A stretch of DNA of 64,000 nucleotides from Macrolepiota albuminosa (taxonomy: Eukaryota; Basidiomycota; Agaricomycetes; Agaricales; Agaricaceae). Shown here piece by piece: positions 51,601 through 63,088 of this stretch. The stretch covers positions 1 to 64,000 of the forward strand of contig JAMWFC010000043.1 in the NCBI GenBank assembly GCA_027475525.1, in the 5' to 3' direction. Made by a program: the position numbers and the translations under genes. The notes under the pieces were generated by a model that saw only the letters and a program-made list of their open reading frames with translations, had not been told where the DNA came from and ran no database searches. Positions within the stretch are counted from its first letter, which is position 1. Each line of letters opens with the position of its first letter.

Positions 51601-52980
51601 TAAGGCCAAGATGGAAGACAGTCATCTGTTAATGGTTGAACAATGGCTACAAGACCTCAAGTGACCAGCAGGCCTTACCGACAAACAATATGTGACCTTT
51701 ATCCGATACGCTACCCATTTCTTCTTTGCCGACAACCATCTTTAGCGATGAAATTGAGATGGAGCTCACAAACTGATCATCAAGCCAGAAAGTTGTTTAC
51801 ATTTCCTGCATGCCATGCATGATAAGCTAGGACATAGAGGTCTGTATGCTATCTGAGCCTCTCTTTTAAAACAATTCTGGTGGCCACATGCTAGTGCCAA
51901 CATTGCCTGGTACATTAGGACATGCCACCTCTGCCAAATTCAACAAACACGCCAAGTGCTTATCCTGCCAACCATTGCAACACCAGCTCCCCTCTTCAGC
52001 AAAATCTACATTGATACTATGCATACGCCCAAATCTGGTTGCTACAAGTACATTATTCAAGGTTGTTGCTTGCTAATCCACTGGCCTGAATTTTGAATGC
52101 TTCAAAGAGAAAACACTGAGGCGGTCGCTAAGTGGCTGTTTGAGAACGTCATTTGCCATTGAGGAGCGCTAAGAGAAATTGTCACGGATAACAGTGTGCC
52201 AATTATTAAAGCGCTAACATATCTTGCCAAGAAATACAACATCCATCACATTTGAGTATCTGGCTACAACAAGTGTGCCAACGGCCTGGTAGAGAGACCA
52301 CACTTTGATGTTTAGCAAGCACTCTTCAAGGCAGTCAATGGCGACGAATCTTGTTGGAGTGAAGCAACATACTCAGTATTTTGGTCAGAAAGAGTTACCA
52401 TTTGTAACTGCATGGGTTGTTTTCTCTATTACACAGCTACTGGCACCCATCCTTTATTCTCTGCCGACATTATAGAAGCAACCTACCTTCAGCCAGCACC
52501 CAACAGCATCTTAGCAACTACCGATCTGATCGCCAGATGAGATATTAATCTCTAACAAAGGAAAGAAGATTTAGAGTGACTCTACAAGGTAGTCTTTAGC
52601 ACCCATTGCCAAGCAGCCCTGCGATTTGAAACTGAGCATAGCGCTACTATCAAGGATTACAACTTCCTGAGAGGAGCGCTAGTGCTTATGTGCAAAACAA
52701 AATTGAGACCTTATACAACAAGAAAATGCAACTGTGCTATTTGGGACCTTTGGTAGTCATCTCTTATAACCATGGAGGCGCTTACATGCTCTGTGAATTA
52801 GATGGTTCACATCAACCTGTTGCCACCTTTTGCCTATTGCTGTATCTCACCAGAGAACAAGTTGACTTGCCACTGGAAGCACTAGATATTGACACCGCCA
52901 AACTTAGAGAACTGGAAGAAACTGACTTATTGGACGATGATGATTTGCTGACTCTGGTTGAAGAAGAAGAAAATGATTAG
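48700..52980 (+). pseudogene. RE-C pol: protease region, RT, RNase H, integrase
   Basis: From 49,640 to 51,664 one frame is kept apart from TGA/TAG stops. RT shows AGIYEPSNSSYRSQWFCVLK, TPFGALGLVTLPMGWTNS and FIDDIGIKGP (the catalytic box); RNase H shows VVDTSYIAIGYFLCQ and ARYIKGML; GLDGLSRQ marks the linker. Integrase follows (51,700-52,640; IRTCHLCQ-like zinc region, TDNSVPI, NGLVERPHFD) with about a dozen stops, nearly all TGA in place of CGA or TGG. The last piece (52,690-52,980) ends in an acidic tail DDDDLLTLVEEEEND. No chromodomain is seen. Dead copy. Confidence 0.78.
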
Positions 52981-53318
52981 AAAAGACTATATGGATAAGC
53001 TCTCTTTTTCTATTACTTACCTTTCTTATCTTTCTTGCCGATACTTACTGTACTATATCCAACAGACATTTCCTTACATAGTCAAGCTGCAGTGCTAGCA
53101 TGTTGCCAATGCTTAGCGCACTGTGCAACTCTTGCCAAGGGTTTTTTGCTATGATGATTTACTGAGTGTTTCCCTTTGCAAAAATCTTGCTAAGATCCCC
53201 TCTAGCTATGCTTACTTATCAGTGTACTTAGAAAACTTACTTTCACAAACACAAAATCGAGTATATAGGGCACTATCAAAAAGCTATACATAAATGGCCT
53301 ATCTACGCTAAGGTCCAT

Positions 53319-53760
53319 TTATTTGCTATCATCGTCCATCAGCAAGGAGTTGTCAGAGACTGGCAGAGAGGACTTGCAAAGAGGTAGGAGGTCGCCTGGC
53401 AGAATATTGTTAGTGGTTTGCCAATCCAGGGCAGCTTGGCAATCTGCTTGGTAATTGCAAAGAACGTGTAGGCTGCAACCCAAATTAGAATAGTGCAAGC
53501 GAAGTGCCATGAGCTAGCCCCTAACTCGTTCTCACTCTTACTCCATTGCTGTCTCCATCATTGCAGCCCTTCTCGAAAACCTCTCCAGCATCTCCCATGG
53601 GTTAAGTGCCACCACCAGGTACATGAGGTCTTGTCCCAGCCAGTTGAAGGCGTTGCCAGTAACCATTGGCTGTGGCTGGTGAGTCCAGGCAGGATTGAGC
53701 CTGGCAACAATGGGGCGCCTCAGCTCCAGGCCAGCAACTGTTACTGTAGAGAGGGAGTCA
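53319..53760 (-). other. Possible 3' exons of the antisense gene
   Basis: Two coding-like minus-strand blocks follow the antisense gene's apparent stop: VTVAGLELRRPIVARLNPAW to NPWEMLERFSRRAAMM (about 53,745-53,545) and LGCSLHVLCNYQADCQAALD to SSLPVSDNSLLMDDD (about 53,480-53,322). I could not place introns joining them with confidence. Confidence 0.4.
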
Positions 53761-55712
53761 TCACCACTCAGGCTCCTCCCTGGCAGCTCCTGCCACTCTC
53801 TCCTCTTCTTCTGCTACCACCTCTCTTGCTGAGGTCTTCTCCTTGCCACCATCCCACTGCATTGCCAAGGTTTTGTCATCTGCAACATCCTCATCCCCTT
53901 CTGTTGTTGCCACCTCTGCCTTCTCCCTGGACCCATCCCCCATCTTGACATCTGCAGGTGCCTCTTCCCGCTCCTCCTGAGGTGCCAAGTCACCAACAGG
54001 TTCCCACTCTACCAACTCCTGCTCATCGCCAAGAGACCTGGCTGCCAGGTGGATTGGCGACAAAAGGCCACTTGGACCAGCCTCAGTCTCTGGGGGGGGG
54101 CAGGCAACTCGCCACTAAGGCCTTCTTCAAGTTCTTCATCTTGGTATCTTCAGGGCTGGCAAGGGAGAAGGTGACGATACCACATGAGGTTGCTTGGCCT
54201 TGCCCTTCTCTTTGCTTGAGGAAGGGGCTTGTCATTTTTCTGGGACCAAAGTTCCTTGGCACTCTCCAGCACCTCAATGGCTGACCAATTCAGTCTCATC
54301 TCCTTGGCATGTCGGCAACACCAAGGAGGCCCATCCAACAGCCACCATTCCTCCAGTGGCAACCTTCTTCCTCTGCCTCTCCATGAACTCTCTTGCCCTT
54401 CTTACCAAAACTGCACAGGAAAACGTCTTCTCGACAAGGACAGCTGGTGCCCCACCACGTTTGTGACTTTTGGCCCCATTGATAGTACATGTGCACTTGA
54501 GGGCACCACAACAATAGCACGGCTGGGCTCCAGTCAGGAACCAACAGCCTTCTGAGTCGTTGTCTGCCCAGCACTTGTCACACTAGCGCTAAGAGTTAGT
54601 AAGAGACTCAAGAAGATGGAAAAGTTACTTACCACTCCCCATGCCTCCTTAAATGCCTGCCAGGTCGCCAAGGAGATGGTTTTCTTCCCCTTCATCTCCT
54701 CCATCACAACACTGGCCTCTTGCCCCTCGTCAAGGACGGCCTCTTCCCAACACAGCAAAAGCAAATTTTTCAGCTCCTTGTCATCAAAGGAACTCTGCAT
54801 AGGTGCCTAAATGAATCATGGTAAATTAAGGGATTAGAACAAGAGAAAGGCTTACCACATATTGAGAAGCCGCCTTGCAACTCTGCAAATGTTGTTAGCA
54901 CCATCGGCAACAGCAAGCAAAATCAGCACATACCTTGTGTTTGGAAGCACTTGCCATCTTCCTCGGCAAGCCTGACCTGCTAGCCAGCAATACTGGGCTC
55001 AAAGTGCTGCCAGCGCGACCTACTTTGCCGGATTCATCAGTTCCCTGCCTCTTGGCAGCAGGCGCCTTCCCTACAGCAATCTCCTCCATCTCCACTGCTA
55101 ACGCTGCTGCCCTCTCCCACTCCTCCAGCACCCTGGTAATCTCCTGAGAATCCTGGGAAACCTCCTCTCACCTTGCCACAATCTCCTCGCCCACCTGCAT
55201 GTGTGCAAGGGACACCAACACCTCTTGTTTACTATGTGGGGACAAATCAGACCAAAGCTAAGTTAGAAGGAATAGGTTAAAAATACTTACTCTGCCACAG
55301 GTGTGCTTACTGTCATTGGCAACACCCTGGACAGGATATCCTCCAACTTGTCCTCAATAGTTGGGATGGGAGGAGGCACCTGATAACCTGATCAGCTAGC
55401 GACATGGCAAGAACTAGAAGCACTCACAAAACGAGCAAAGGGCGCTAACCACTCCACACCACAGTGATCCAGGTACCGTGACTGGCACCACTCTCGAACC
55501 TCAATCTCACAATCCCAGCCCACACCAAGAACATGTACCTCCAACCACTGCTCGTACAATTTCATAATGGCGGTTATCAAATTTATAGGTGCTTCTGTGC
55601 CAACGCCATTGATTCACTTGAGAAAGTTATTTGCTTTGGCAATATAAGTGTGGGCCGCATCTTGGGCCTTGCAGGATGGAACAGGGGGTGGAGTTGGAAT
55701 ATGGAAAGACAT
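53761..55712 (-). pseudogene. Antisense six-exon gene inside RE-C, Cys-rich protein
   Basis: Exons on the minus strand: 55712-55428, 55379-55291, 55231-54934, 54882-54856, 54806-54633 and 54582-53761. All five introns are GT-AG, 48-59 nt, and every junction keeps the frame, giving 565 codons. Visible parts are an N-terminus MSFHIPTPPPVPSCKAQDAA, a Trp-rich block (EIEVREWCQSRYLDHCGVEW), a charged coiled-coil (ITRVLEEWERAAALAVEMEE), a Cys-rich motif (CDKCWADNDSEGCW, PCYCCGALKCTC) that looks metal-binding, and an acidic tail. Six TGA and one TAG interrupt it, at sites fitting Arg or Trp, so this copy is dead but its ancestor was coding. Because it opposes gag-pol, its introns are not removed from the element's genomic RNA. 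Function unknown. Confidence 0.75.
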
Positions 55713-55868
55713 TATTTGTGATGGGAGCGCCAGGTAAAATCAGAAAAGAGAGGTAAAGTCCAAATTCATGCATCAGAACTATAAACAAAATCTGAAGAAT
55801 GCACGGACCACTTGTCACAAAAGCGGTAATTGTGACTGAGGACAGTCAATTTTTCAGTTGGGGGGAGA

Positions 55869-56799
55869 TGATAGGACCCCATACAGGATCAGCGCATCAA
55901 TGGCAGGCTACAGCAACATGGCACTGGCTCGGGATACCTTAGCACGCGCTAATTAACTAATTTTGGTGATATTTGATGGCTGTGCACAGCAAGAAGCAGA
56001 TCCAATCAATGATAGCGCCAACAGCAGACAGAATGACAACTGACAGATGGCATCAGTCACTGATGACAGTGCTTGGAAAGAAGACTGATGATCTATCAAA
56101 AACTGACTGACAGCTTGGCGTTTGACCTTGGCATCTGACATTGCTTAGTGCCTCAATTTGGCGCCTGACATCGCTTAGTATTTTGGACAAACAGAAGATT
56201 GATGGATTGATGGTTTAGCATTGCGATCTGCCACCTGGCGTCGCTAAGTATCTTGAATGGACGGTAGGGATCTGAAACTGTTGAAGCCACCTCATAAAAT
56301 TTTCCAAGTTCACCGCACTTTGGCATTATTAGTTACTTGGCAACAGTGACCTTGTTGTAGTATAAAAGTGCTTACCAACTTGTACATAGGAGAATCAAAA
56401 CAGAGTTTTCCATTCCACCTTGCTCCAGTCTCCCTTATGACTCAAATCTCATTGACAGTCGGCAATGTCAAAGTCATCGGCCATTGCAGACTATCACTAG
56501 CCAACATCATACTCGTGCCTTGCAGCTACGGCAGGCATTAACATCGCTTAGACTTCGCTAAGCTTACCATGTTCTTGCCACTTACATTGCTGTGTTCACT
56601 TACCGCTTCTTTCATAGGCACTTTTATCTTAGCGCTTAACACTTGCTGACCCCTTTCTGACTTTACCTTATTTTTAATAGGCATGTTCTCTGGGACCTGC
56701 CCAGGACTCCTCTCATTACTAATAGCACGCTCAATGCAAGTTTTTGGCATGGTAACACTATTTCTACATTTGTTACTGACCAAACTTTGGGCGTCATCA
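55869..56799 (+). repeat. RE-C 3' LTR
   Basis: 931 bp, the same length as the 5' LTR. It is preceded by a G-run polypurine tract (about 55,856-55,868). The antisense gene starts 157 bp upstream, so its promoter may include antisense LTR sequence. Confidence 0.93.
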
Positions 56800-58528
56800 G
56801 CGCATTATATGCAGCACGGTTGAACCATCTTCTTTTGTGCACAGATAGCGCCCCAGAATTTGTCAGCGCTCAACGAGCGCCAGGTCATCAACCCCCTGCA
56901 TTGGACTGACGAGGTTCTGGTACTGAGGGTTCCTCATCAGGAGCCTCATTGTTCGGTCATGCAGAGACTCATCTGTTCACTAGGCAAACATCTGAAGCTC
57001 TGTGATGAGCAGGTACGCAGTAATTTAGTCACATCAAGGGGTGTGCGGGTTTGAGTAGTACTTATAAAGCCAGTCAAGCTCTAATAGACTGCGGAGAAGA
57101 CCACAAAGAGAAAACTTGTAAATAATACTGGCCGGTAGGCCAGCATGGTGCCTAGAAGAAAACTTATAAGCCGCTGCCCAATTGGCGCCAGCTCCCAACA
57201 GCACAGCATTTGAATGATACGAATAGTAGGTGCAGTGGCTGAGTGCTCCTCTGAAGCATGAGTTCATCCACTCAATGTTGAGCGGGCCCCACACCTTCAC
57301 CTCCAATCCATCGGAGATCCTCTCCAAAAACTCATCCTGGGCCCTATACTTCAGGGCCTGCAACTCCTTGGCGCAATTTGCCTTTTTCTTTGCAATGCGC
57401 TTATTGCGTGATACTTGTTGGAATCAGTCTGTGGCCAATTCCCCTTCCTCACCCTCCTCCTCATGCTCCGAGCTCGACTCTCCATAGTCGCTCTTGTCAG
57501 ACAAAGACACAACTGGCACTTTGTCTTTTTCAGGCATGGGCTGATTTTTTGAGGTCGCCACCAGACCGTTGTATTGCTCTGGGGAGTGAGGGTCAGTGGT
57601 CAAGATGACCACAGGATTGTGTGCCTGCAGTGCGGGCACAGTAATGGGCAACAAGAACAACATTGAGACTTTCCTGGTGTGTGCAGGAATGCTGGCCAGA
57701 AACTCTATCACCTCCAGTTTGAAGGCATTGAGAGGCGGCTTACAGCCTCAACGTTGATGTGAAGGCCCTGACTTGGCTGGGGTGGATGGTTCAAATGGTG
57801 GCTAAGCCACTGGAGGAGCAGGTGCATTTCATGCCAGAGTTTTCCCTCCAGGCTCAGTGCAAGAAATAATGTTAACAGGTGCTCTTGGCACCACAGCGAC
57901 AGATTTGGACCCCATAGATAGTGCCCAAGACAATGTGGATTCCTGCTGACCTAAGGACAGTCCTGCCAAAGGTTCACTGACTGCAGCCAGCAACTCTGAG
58001 GAGGCCTGAGGGGCCGAGGTGGGTAGCCAAGATGATGAAACAATGGGCTGAGCAGGCTGCTCAGAGTGTGTGAATTGTGCAGCCGATGGCATCCTAGCCC
58101 ATGGAGGTTCGACTGGTCAACTGGGCTGATATTTGACCCTCTTGACCTTGGCGGTCGGTCCCTCAAACGTAGAAACTTTGCACTTAGATGTGCATTCAAT
58201 CTGTTCCAGCGCTGTGATGCACTGCCTCCTCATCATCTTGATCTGATTGAGCAATCCCTCCATCACCATCATGGCCAGACTGTCCTGCAGGAAGGATGCA
58301 GTTGCAGGGACTGGCTATCCTGCTGCTTTCAATCTGCTCAGAAGTGCGTCTGGCACCGCTAACTCCTGCACTTGTGGCACAGGTTCCACACATGACTCTG
58401 CCATGGGCTGATGTGCCCATGGTACCGATGGCAGCTCCATCACCACACCTGCATATGTTGGTATTGATACAAATGAGTGCAATGATGGTTCCTGGTAATA
58501 GCGCTCATGGCATGTGCTGTCCTATAAC
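56800..58528 (-). pseudogene. RE-D extra ORF, N-terminal part
   Basis: On the minus strand one frame runs from about 58,290 to 57,034 with stops, mostly TGA where Arg fits: MRRQCITALEQIECTSKCKV, then a Pro/Ser-rich stretch (PSAAQFTHSEQPAQP), an acidic patch (SSSEHEEEGEEGEL), FLERISDGLEVKVWGPLNIE, GALSHCTYYSYHSNAVLLGA and LLELDWLYKYYSN. The last block matches the start of the RE-E extra ORF. A one-base indel near 57,045 shifts the frame before the RE-C insertion. I do not recognise the protein family. Its 5' end is cut by RE-E at 58,529. Confidence 0.7.
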
Positions 58529-59041
58529 TGGAGTTACGGGTTAGAACTATCTTGTGTGTATCACACAAGTGCTAAATCAGACCACAGTATCGAATTGACT
58601 AGTACTTAGAGTGAAAACAAGATGTTGTCTTATGTAATACTTTACTAAATGATTATAGCGTCATTGATGCTAAGAACACAGATGACTCCATTACATACCC
58701 CTCAATGAGACCGAATACTCGGTCTTTAGGAAGGGAGGTGGAACGAGATAAAGAATGCACAATAGTGCAGAAAACAGATGGATAACACGCGCATTGCGTG
58801 GCTGCCAGACGTTAGCAGTTGTTTGCAGTGTAGATGCGGCCTCCAGACACACTGGAAGTCAGTCCTTATCAGACAGGGCACACGTTGCACCAGCAGTAGA
58901 TGCAGGATAAATATGTTTATACTAAAATAAGAAAAACAAAAATTAAGAGTGACCCCGCCTCTGGGTCTGCTGTATCTACACGCAACTCTAGAGTGCGTAT
59001 CAGCTGAATTGGTTCGAGTGAATGACTCGGAGGTACCTACA
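58529..59041 (-). repeat. RE-E 3' LTR
   Basis: About 513 bp, homologous to 42,581-43,075. The left boundary follows from loss of similarity and from the TG...CA ends. Confidence 0.78.
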
Positions 59042-59062
59042 CAACAAAATATTAACATGGGT

Positions 59063-60375
59063 CTAGGTCCCGGATGACGATGCTCCCGCAACCGCGCCCG
59101 TCTCAGTCACCATTGACTTCTCCTCCAGTGCGACGTTAATTGTGGGAGGGGGAGGCACCAATTCCATCCTCGGTGGGGTTATAGGCCCCTCGACTGCAGG
59201 CGTGTCTACCACCATAGGCTCTGTTAGTGCGACGTTAATCGCTAAAGCTGTGGTGGAGAGCGTACCCTGCTCTGCCGTGCGTGACAGGAGATTGACCTGG
59301 CCTGGGTCCATGTCAGAGGTGGGCAGGTCATGCGCTGCCATGCGTTTTAGGAGGCGGACCTGGTTCGGATCCATGCCAATGAGATAGTAGAGGCCATTGG
59401 CCTCGGGGTTTTTGGGGAGACGACTTTCCTCGTCGTGCTTGAACATAAGACGATAATGATCGTCTTCGGTCATCTCCCGCCATCCATCCCATTGTGGGAT
59501 TGCGGGAGGGGTGCCGTATCTATTCAAGCGCTCCATGTGCTCGTCGTTGATGTTGTGGAAGATGTCCATAAACATCGTAGGGGCGTGGAATTGCTGCTCC
59601 AGGAAGACCACTATGTATGTATAGGCGTGGTCCACCCAGTCGGCAGGTATCCGGTTGTGCAGTAAGACACGTAACGCATCGTTGTCGGAAAAGTTCCGTG
59701 CAAAGTCGTCTGGTATGTGCACAGGATGAAGTTCTAGCTGGTGCCCTCTCTGGGGCTCAAACAGCTGGTCTGGGAACATGGCATCATAAGAGGCAATAGC
59801 CTCACGGTAAAGACCCGGGCGGGCCATGACAAGGGTCATGCGCCGCACAATCACGGGCTTGGCTGTGCTGTTAGCACAAAGGGCTCGGCACAAGGCGAAC
59901 CCAAAGAGGGTTTGCCAGTGCATATGGTAGGCATGGTTGACCGCAATGCCTTGATATGTGTTTTCCAACCCCAGATGACCAAAGATCAGCACGTACTGCG
60001 CAAGCTGATCCAGGTCAAACGGAGTGGAAGAGTCTTGGGCATGCATTACGCGCAGCGCAGTCGATCCGTCTTCCTTTGTGCACAGAAAGCGCCCTGGAAT
60101 GTGTCGGCGCTCAACGAGCGCAAGGTCGTCTGTCCCCTGGGCTGGGTTGACGAGGTTTTGATAGCGCGGGTCCTTTATCAGGAGCATCATTGTTCAGTCA
60201 TGTAATGACTCATCGGTTTGCTGGGTGAACATCTGAAGCTCCGTGATGAGGAGGTAGGCAGTAACCTGTTTGCGACAGGGAGCATGCTCGTTTGAATAAT
60301 ATTTGTAGAGCCGATCCAGCTCTAATGGCATGCGCGGCAGGCCACAAGGGGAATACTTGTAAACAACGCTTGGTA
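59063..60375 (-). pseudogene. RE-E extra ORF (5' truncated)
   Basis: From 60,190 the frame is open for 375 codons: LLIKDPRYQNLVNPAQGTDD, NHAYHMHWQTLFGFALCRAL, AKPVIVRRMTLVMARPGLYR, WVDHAYTYIVVFLEQQFHAP, GLYYLIGMDPNQ, ending 22 bp from the LTR. In the same frame upstream, past one TGA, are MPLELDRLYKYYSNEHAPCR and QVTAYLLITELQMFTQQT up to a junction with pol near 60,375. There are no membrane segments, Cys clusters or known catalytic motifs, so it is not an obvious envelope protein. The same protein lies beside the same LTR in RE-D, so it belongs to the element family. Function unknown. Confidence 0.7.
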
Positions 60376-62549
60376 AGGTAGACGAGCTGCTGCTCCACCT
60401 TGAAGCGCGGATGCGCTTGGATATTGTTCAGAATCTCTACGAAGAGATTATCATCCTTGTATCCTTGCTGGATATGTGTGCAGAATTGCGCATTGCCTAA
60501 GTCGGCTGGTGCAGGCGTATGGTCCTGTGACTCCAGCGCTTGCTGGAGCGTCATACCAGTACCTCCCGTTGGCACCCCTTGCCTCATCTCTTCACTTGGC
60601 TGAGGGGCCTCATGATCCACTAGCACCTGGGCTTCGATATCGCGAGTCTCTCGCTGTTCGTGCAGTCGCTTACTGTGACGTGTTTCCTGTGCTCGCATGG
60701 CATGTAACTCAACCCTATGTTCCCTGATTTCATGGAATCGATGCAGAGGCAAATCCTCGCCCTCTGGGTCAATACGTTTGTCCGCCTGGACATAGTCATG
60801 CACGTCATGGACATCATCTCGAGTATCACTCTCAAAATATTGAGACAGGCAATCCACGACTTTGTTCAATTCACCTTTTACATAGGTGATGTCGAACTGG
60901 TACCGCGACATGTAGTCAATCCAGCGACGTTGTCACGGAGACAGGTGCACCTGAGTCTTGAAGAACTCTAGTGCTTTGTGATCCGTAATAATGTGGATCT
61001 TATATTCCATCAGTTTATTCTCCCACTTTAGGAGGGCTTCCAGGATGGCGAGTGTTTCTAACTCATGCACAGCATAATTCTGCTGAGCAGCAGTGAATTT
61101 ACGGGACATAAATCCCGCTGGTCGGCAAGTCTGCCATGTTTTACCCTGGCCAAACATGGCCCCAACCCCAGTCTTTGATGCATCGCAAATGAGCCAAATG
61201 GGCTCATCGATGCGTGGGTCAATTGGCCAGATGACTGGCATTTTCGTGCATATGCGCTTAATCATCTCAAAACACCGCTGATGCAGTGGTCTCCAATGAA
61301 ACAGTGACCCATTCTGGATCATGGCCATAAGTGGCCCAGTGTATGCAGTGATGTCTGGCAAGAAGTTGCCAATATAGTTCACCAGTCCAACAAATCGTTG
61401 GATATCATTATATGTGCGTGGAGTATGCCACTCTCGGATTCGGTCGAGCTTATCCGTATCCGGATGAATGCCCTTCTCGTCAATGACGTGACCGAGACAA
61501 TCTATACTTGTTGCGTACAACTCGCACTTCTTCCATTTGAGATAGAGACTGGCCTTCCATAGCCATTCAAATACGACTCGTAGGTGCTGCTCATGCTCCT
61601 CAATGGAGTCAGAAAATATGAATATATCGTCTAAATAGACGTGCATAAACTTCCTGATTACATCTCGGAAGATTGAGGTCATTAACCTCTGAAATGTCGC
61701 CGGTGCATTACAATCACCAATCTGCATGATGTTACTCACAAACGTCCCCATCAGGGATGAGAACAGCATCTTCGGTATATCCTCTTCGCGTATGCAAACC
61801 TGTTCGTACGCATCTGTGAGGTCGATTTTCGACCTATACTTTGCTGTCACAACATCTTCTCGTATTACTTCCTGATCTGGAAGAGGTGTCACATCCTTGA
61901 CTGTATTATCATTGCACTGTCACACATCCAATGCAGTCCTTAACGTTCCATCCTTCTTGGGAATACAAAGTAATGGTGCAGCTTGCACCGCTGGTCGTGG
62001 TTCCCACCACTTTGCGTTTATGTATCTATTCATTTTTTCACGAAGTTGATCCTGTAGTGCTTGCGGGCAGCGAGGCAAATGATACTTGTACTGCTTGTTA
62101 CTGTCAATGAGGTTAATCTCATCATTAACCTCCTGCCACGGAGGAAGCTCTTCCTTCATTCCATTGACGATATCAGCAAACTCCAGTTGCCATTGCTGGC
62201 GCAATCGAGGAATATCCTCCTCTGTAAGGCTCACAGCCTTACCTTTCCCTTTGGCTACATGTGCTATACGTGGTTGAACCTTTGGTTCAAATCGCTTCCA
62301 TAAGGCACGTACGTGCTCCTCTGTGAGATCTCCTGGATTCAACCTTACAACCGGTTGTTTCCTTGTCGTATTTGCCGAAGACTGCATGCTTCTCGCTTTC
62401 AGCGAGAGTCCGTCAAATACAATATCTGATGTTTCGGAAATCTTGTCCTCTCGTGCGTGATGGTACACTTCTCCCGTCTGGGTCGCCTGCACACTTCCCA
62501 TAGCCTGCATCACCATTGACGCTACCAACTCATTCCACTCCCGTGGCAT
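60376..62549 (-). pseudogene. RE-E pol: RT and RNase H, integrase missing
   Basis: One minus-strand frame with few TGA stops (about 61,918 and 60,930, both where CGA fits). RT motifs: SKIDLTDAYEQVCIREEDIP, MQIGDCNAPATFQRLM, VYLDDIFIFS (intact catalytic box), CLGHVIDEKGI. RNase H: ICDASKTGVGAMFGQG, HELETLAILEAL, ITDHKALEFF. Then YVKGELNKVVDCLS and a charged linker reach FKVEQQLVYLT, where an integrase zinc domain should begin, but the sequence switches to the extra ORF. RT and RNase H catalytic residues are all visible. Confidence 0.85.
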
Positions 62550-63088
62550 TCATGGGTCATACGCCCATTGCACTCCTGGCCGAGGCACTGGTCGATCTAT
62601 TAGCGACTTAGTGCTACCCACAGTTCCCATCGTACTATTCACCTCGTCCTTGACAAGATCCTCAACCTTCACTCAAGAGCTAGTCGGCTGGCATTCCAGC
62701 AACTCCACCACGCGTCTACCACGCTCATTCTTGCACTGTACAGCCTGTTCAGGCTTTCCATTGGTACACCCAATCACATCTGGGTGCTTCCCCTTCTTCA
62801 GAGTTCCTTGAAACTCTTCCTCAGACATCAGTATAGCTGGCGAGTCTGCTGGCAGGCTTTTTGGTGGGGCCTGTTCATCCTCCACCTCCTGTACAGTCGC
62901 TCTCCTGCGACCATCTAGTCAGTTGCGTTCATCACGCCGCTTTTCAGTTGCACGATAGCGCCTCAAACGACCATCTGTATTGTTCAACACCACTTTCTCC
63001 GTCTTCAAGGGTGTACCATTCACAATGACCATGTCGTTCACGAAATCCAGCGACACCTTGTTCTTACGCATGAACGGCGTACCGATAA
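62550..63088 (-). other. RE-E protease-RT linker
   Basis: Coding-like minus-strand sequence between protease and RT (ADSPAILMSEEEFQGTLKKG, CKNERGRRVVELLECQP), broken by stops and by the adjacent 77-bp duplication. No separate gene. Confidence 0.55.

Larger units (their letters stand above)
45903..56799 (+). mobile_element. RE-C: Ty3/gypsy-like LTR retrotransposon with an antisense gene
   Basis: A 10,897-bp element with two 931-bp LTRs (45,903-46,833 and 55,869-56,799; TGATAGGACCCC...GTCATCA). A primer-site-like TGGAGCCCACCATGAGG lies three bases after the 5' LTR, and a G-rich polypurine tract ending AGA directly precedes the 3' LTR. It interrupts the RE-D extra ORF; flanks are ATGC and GCGC, a 4-bp duplication differing by two transitions. 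gag and pol are on the + strand, followed by 2.9 kb with an antisense gene. Confidence 0.9.

Noticed and set aside
53493..54555. Several + strand Leu/Ser/Pro-rich open frames
   Set aside because: They are complements of the antisense gene's exons; the minus-strand model uses five consistent splice junctions.
55200..55712. Host gene unrelated to RE-C
   Set aside because: It lies wholly between pol and the polypurine tract/3' LTR of one element, so the simplest reading is element cargo; a captured host gene remains possible.
59063..60375. Envelope protein of a retrovirus-like element
   Set aside because: Position fits, but no signal peptide, transmembrane helix or Cys pattern is visible.
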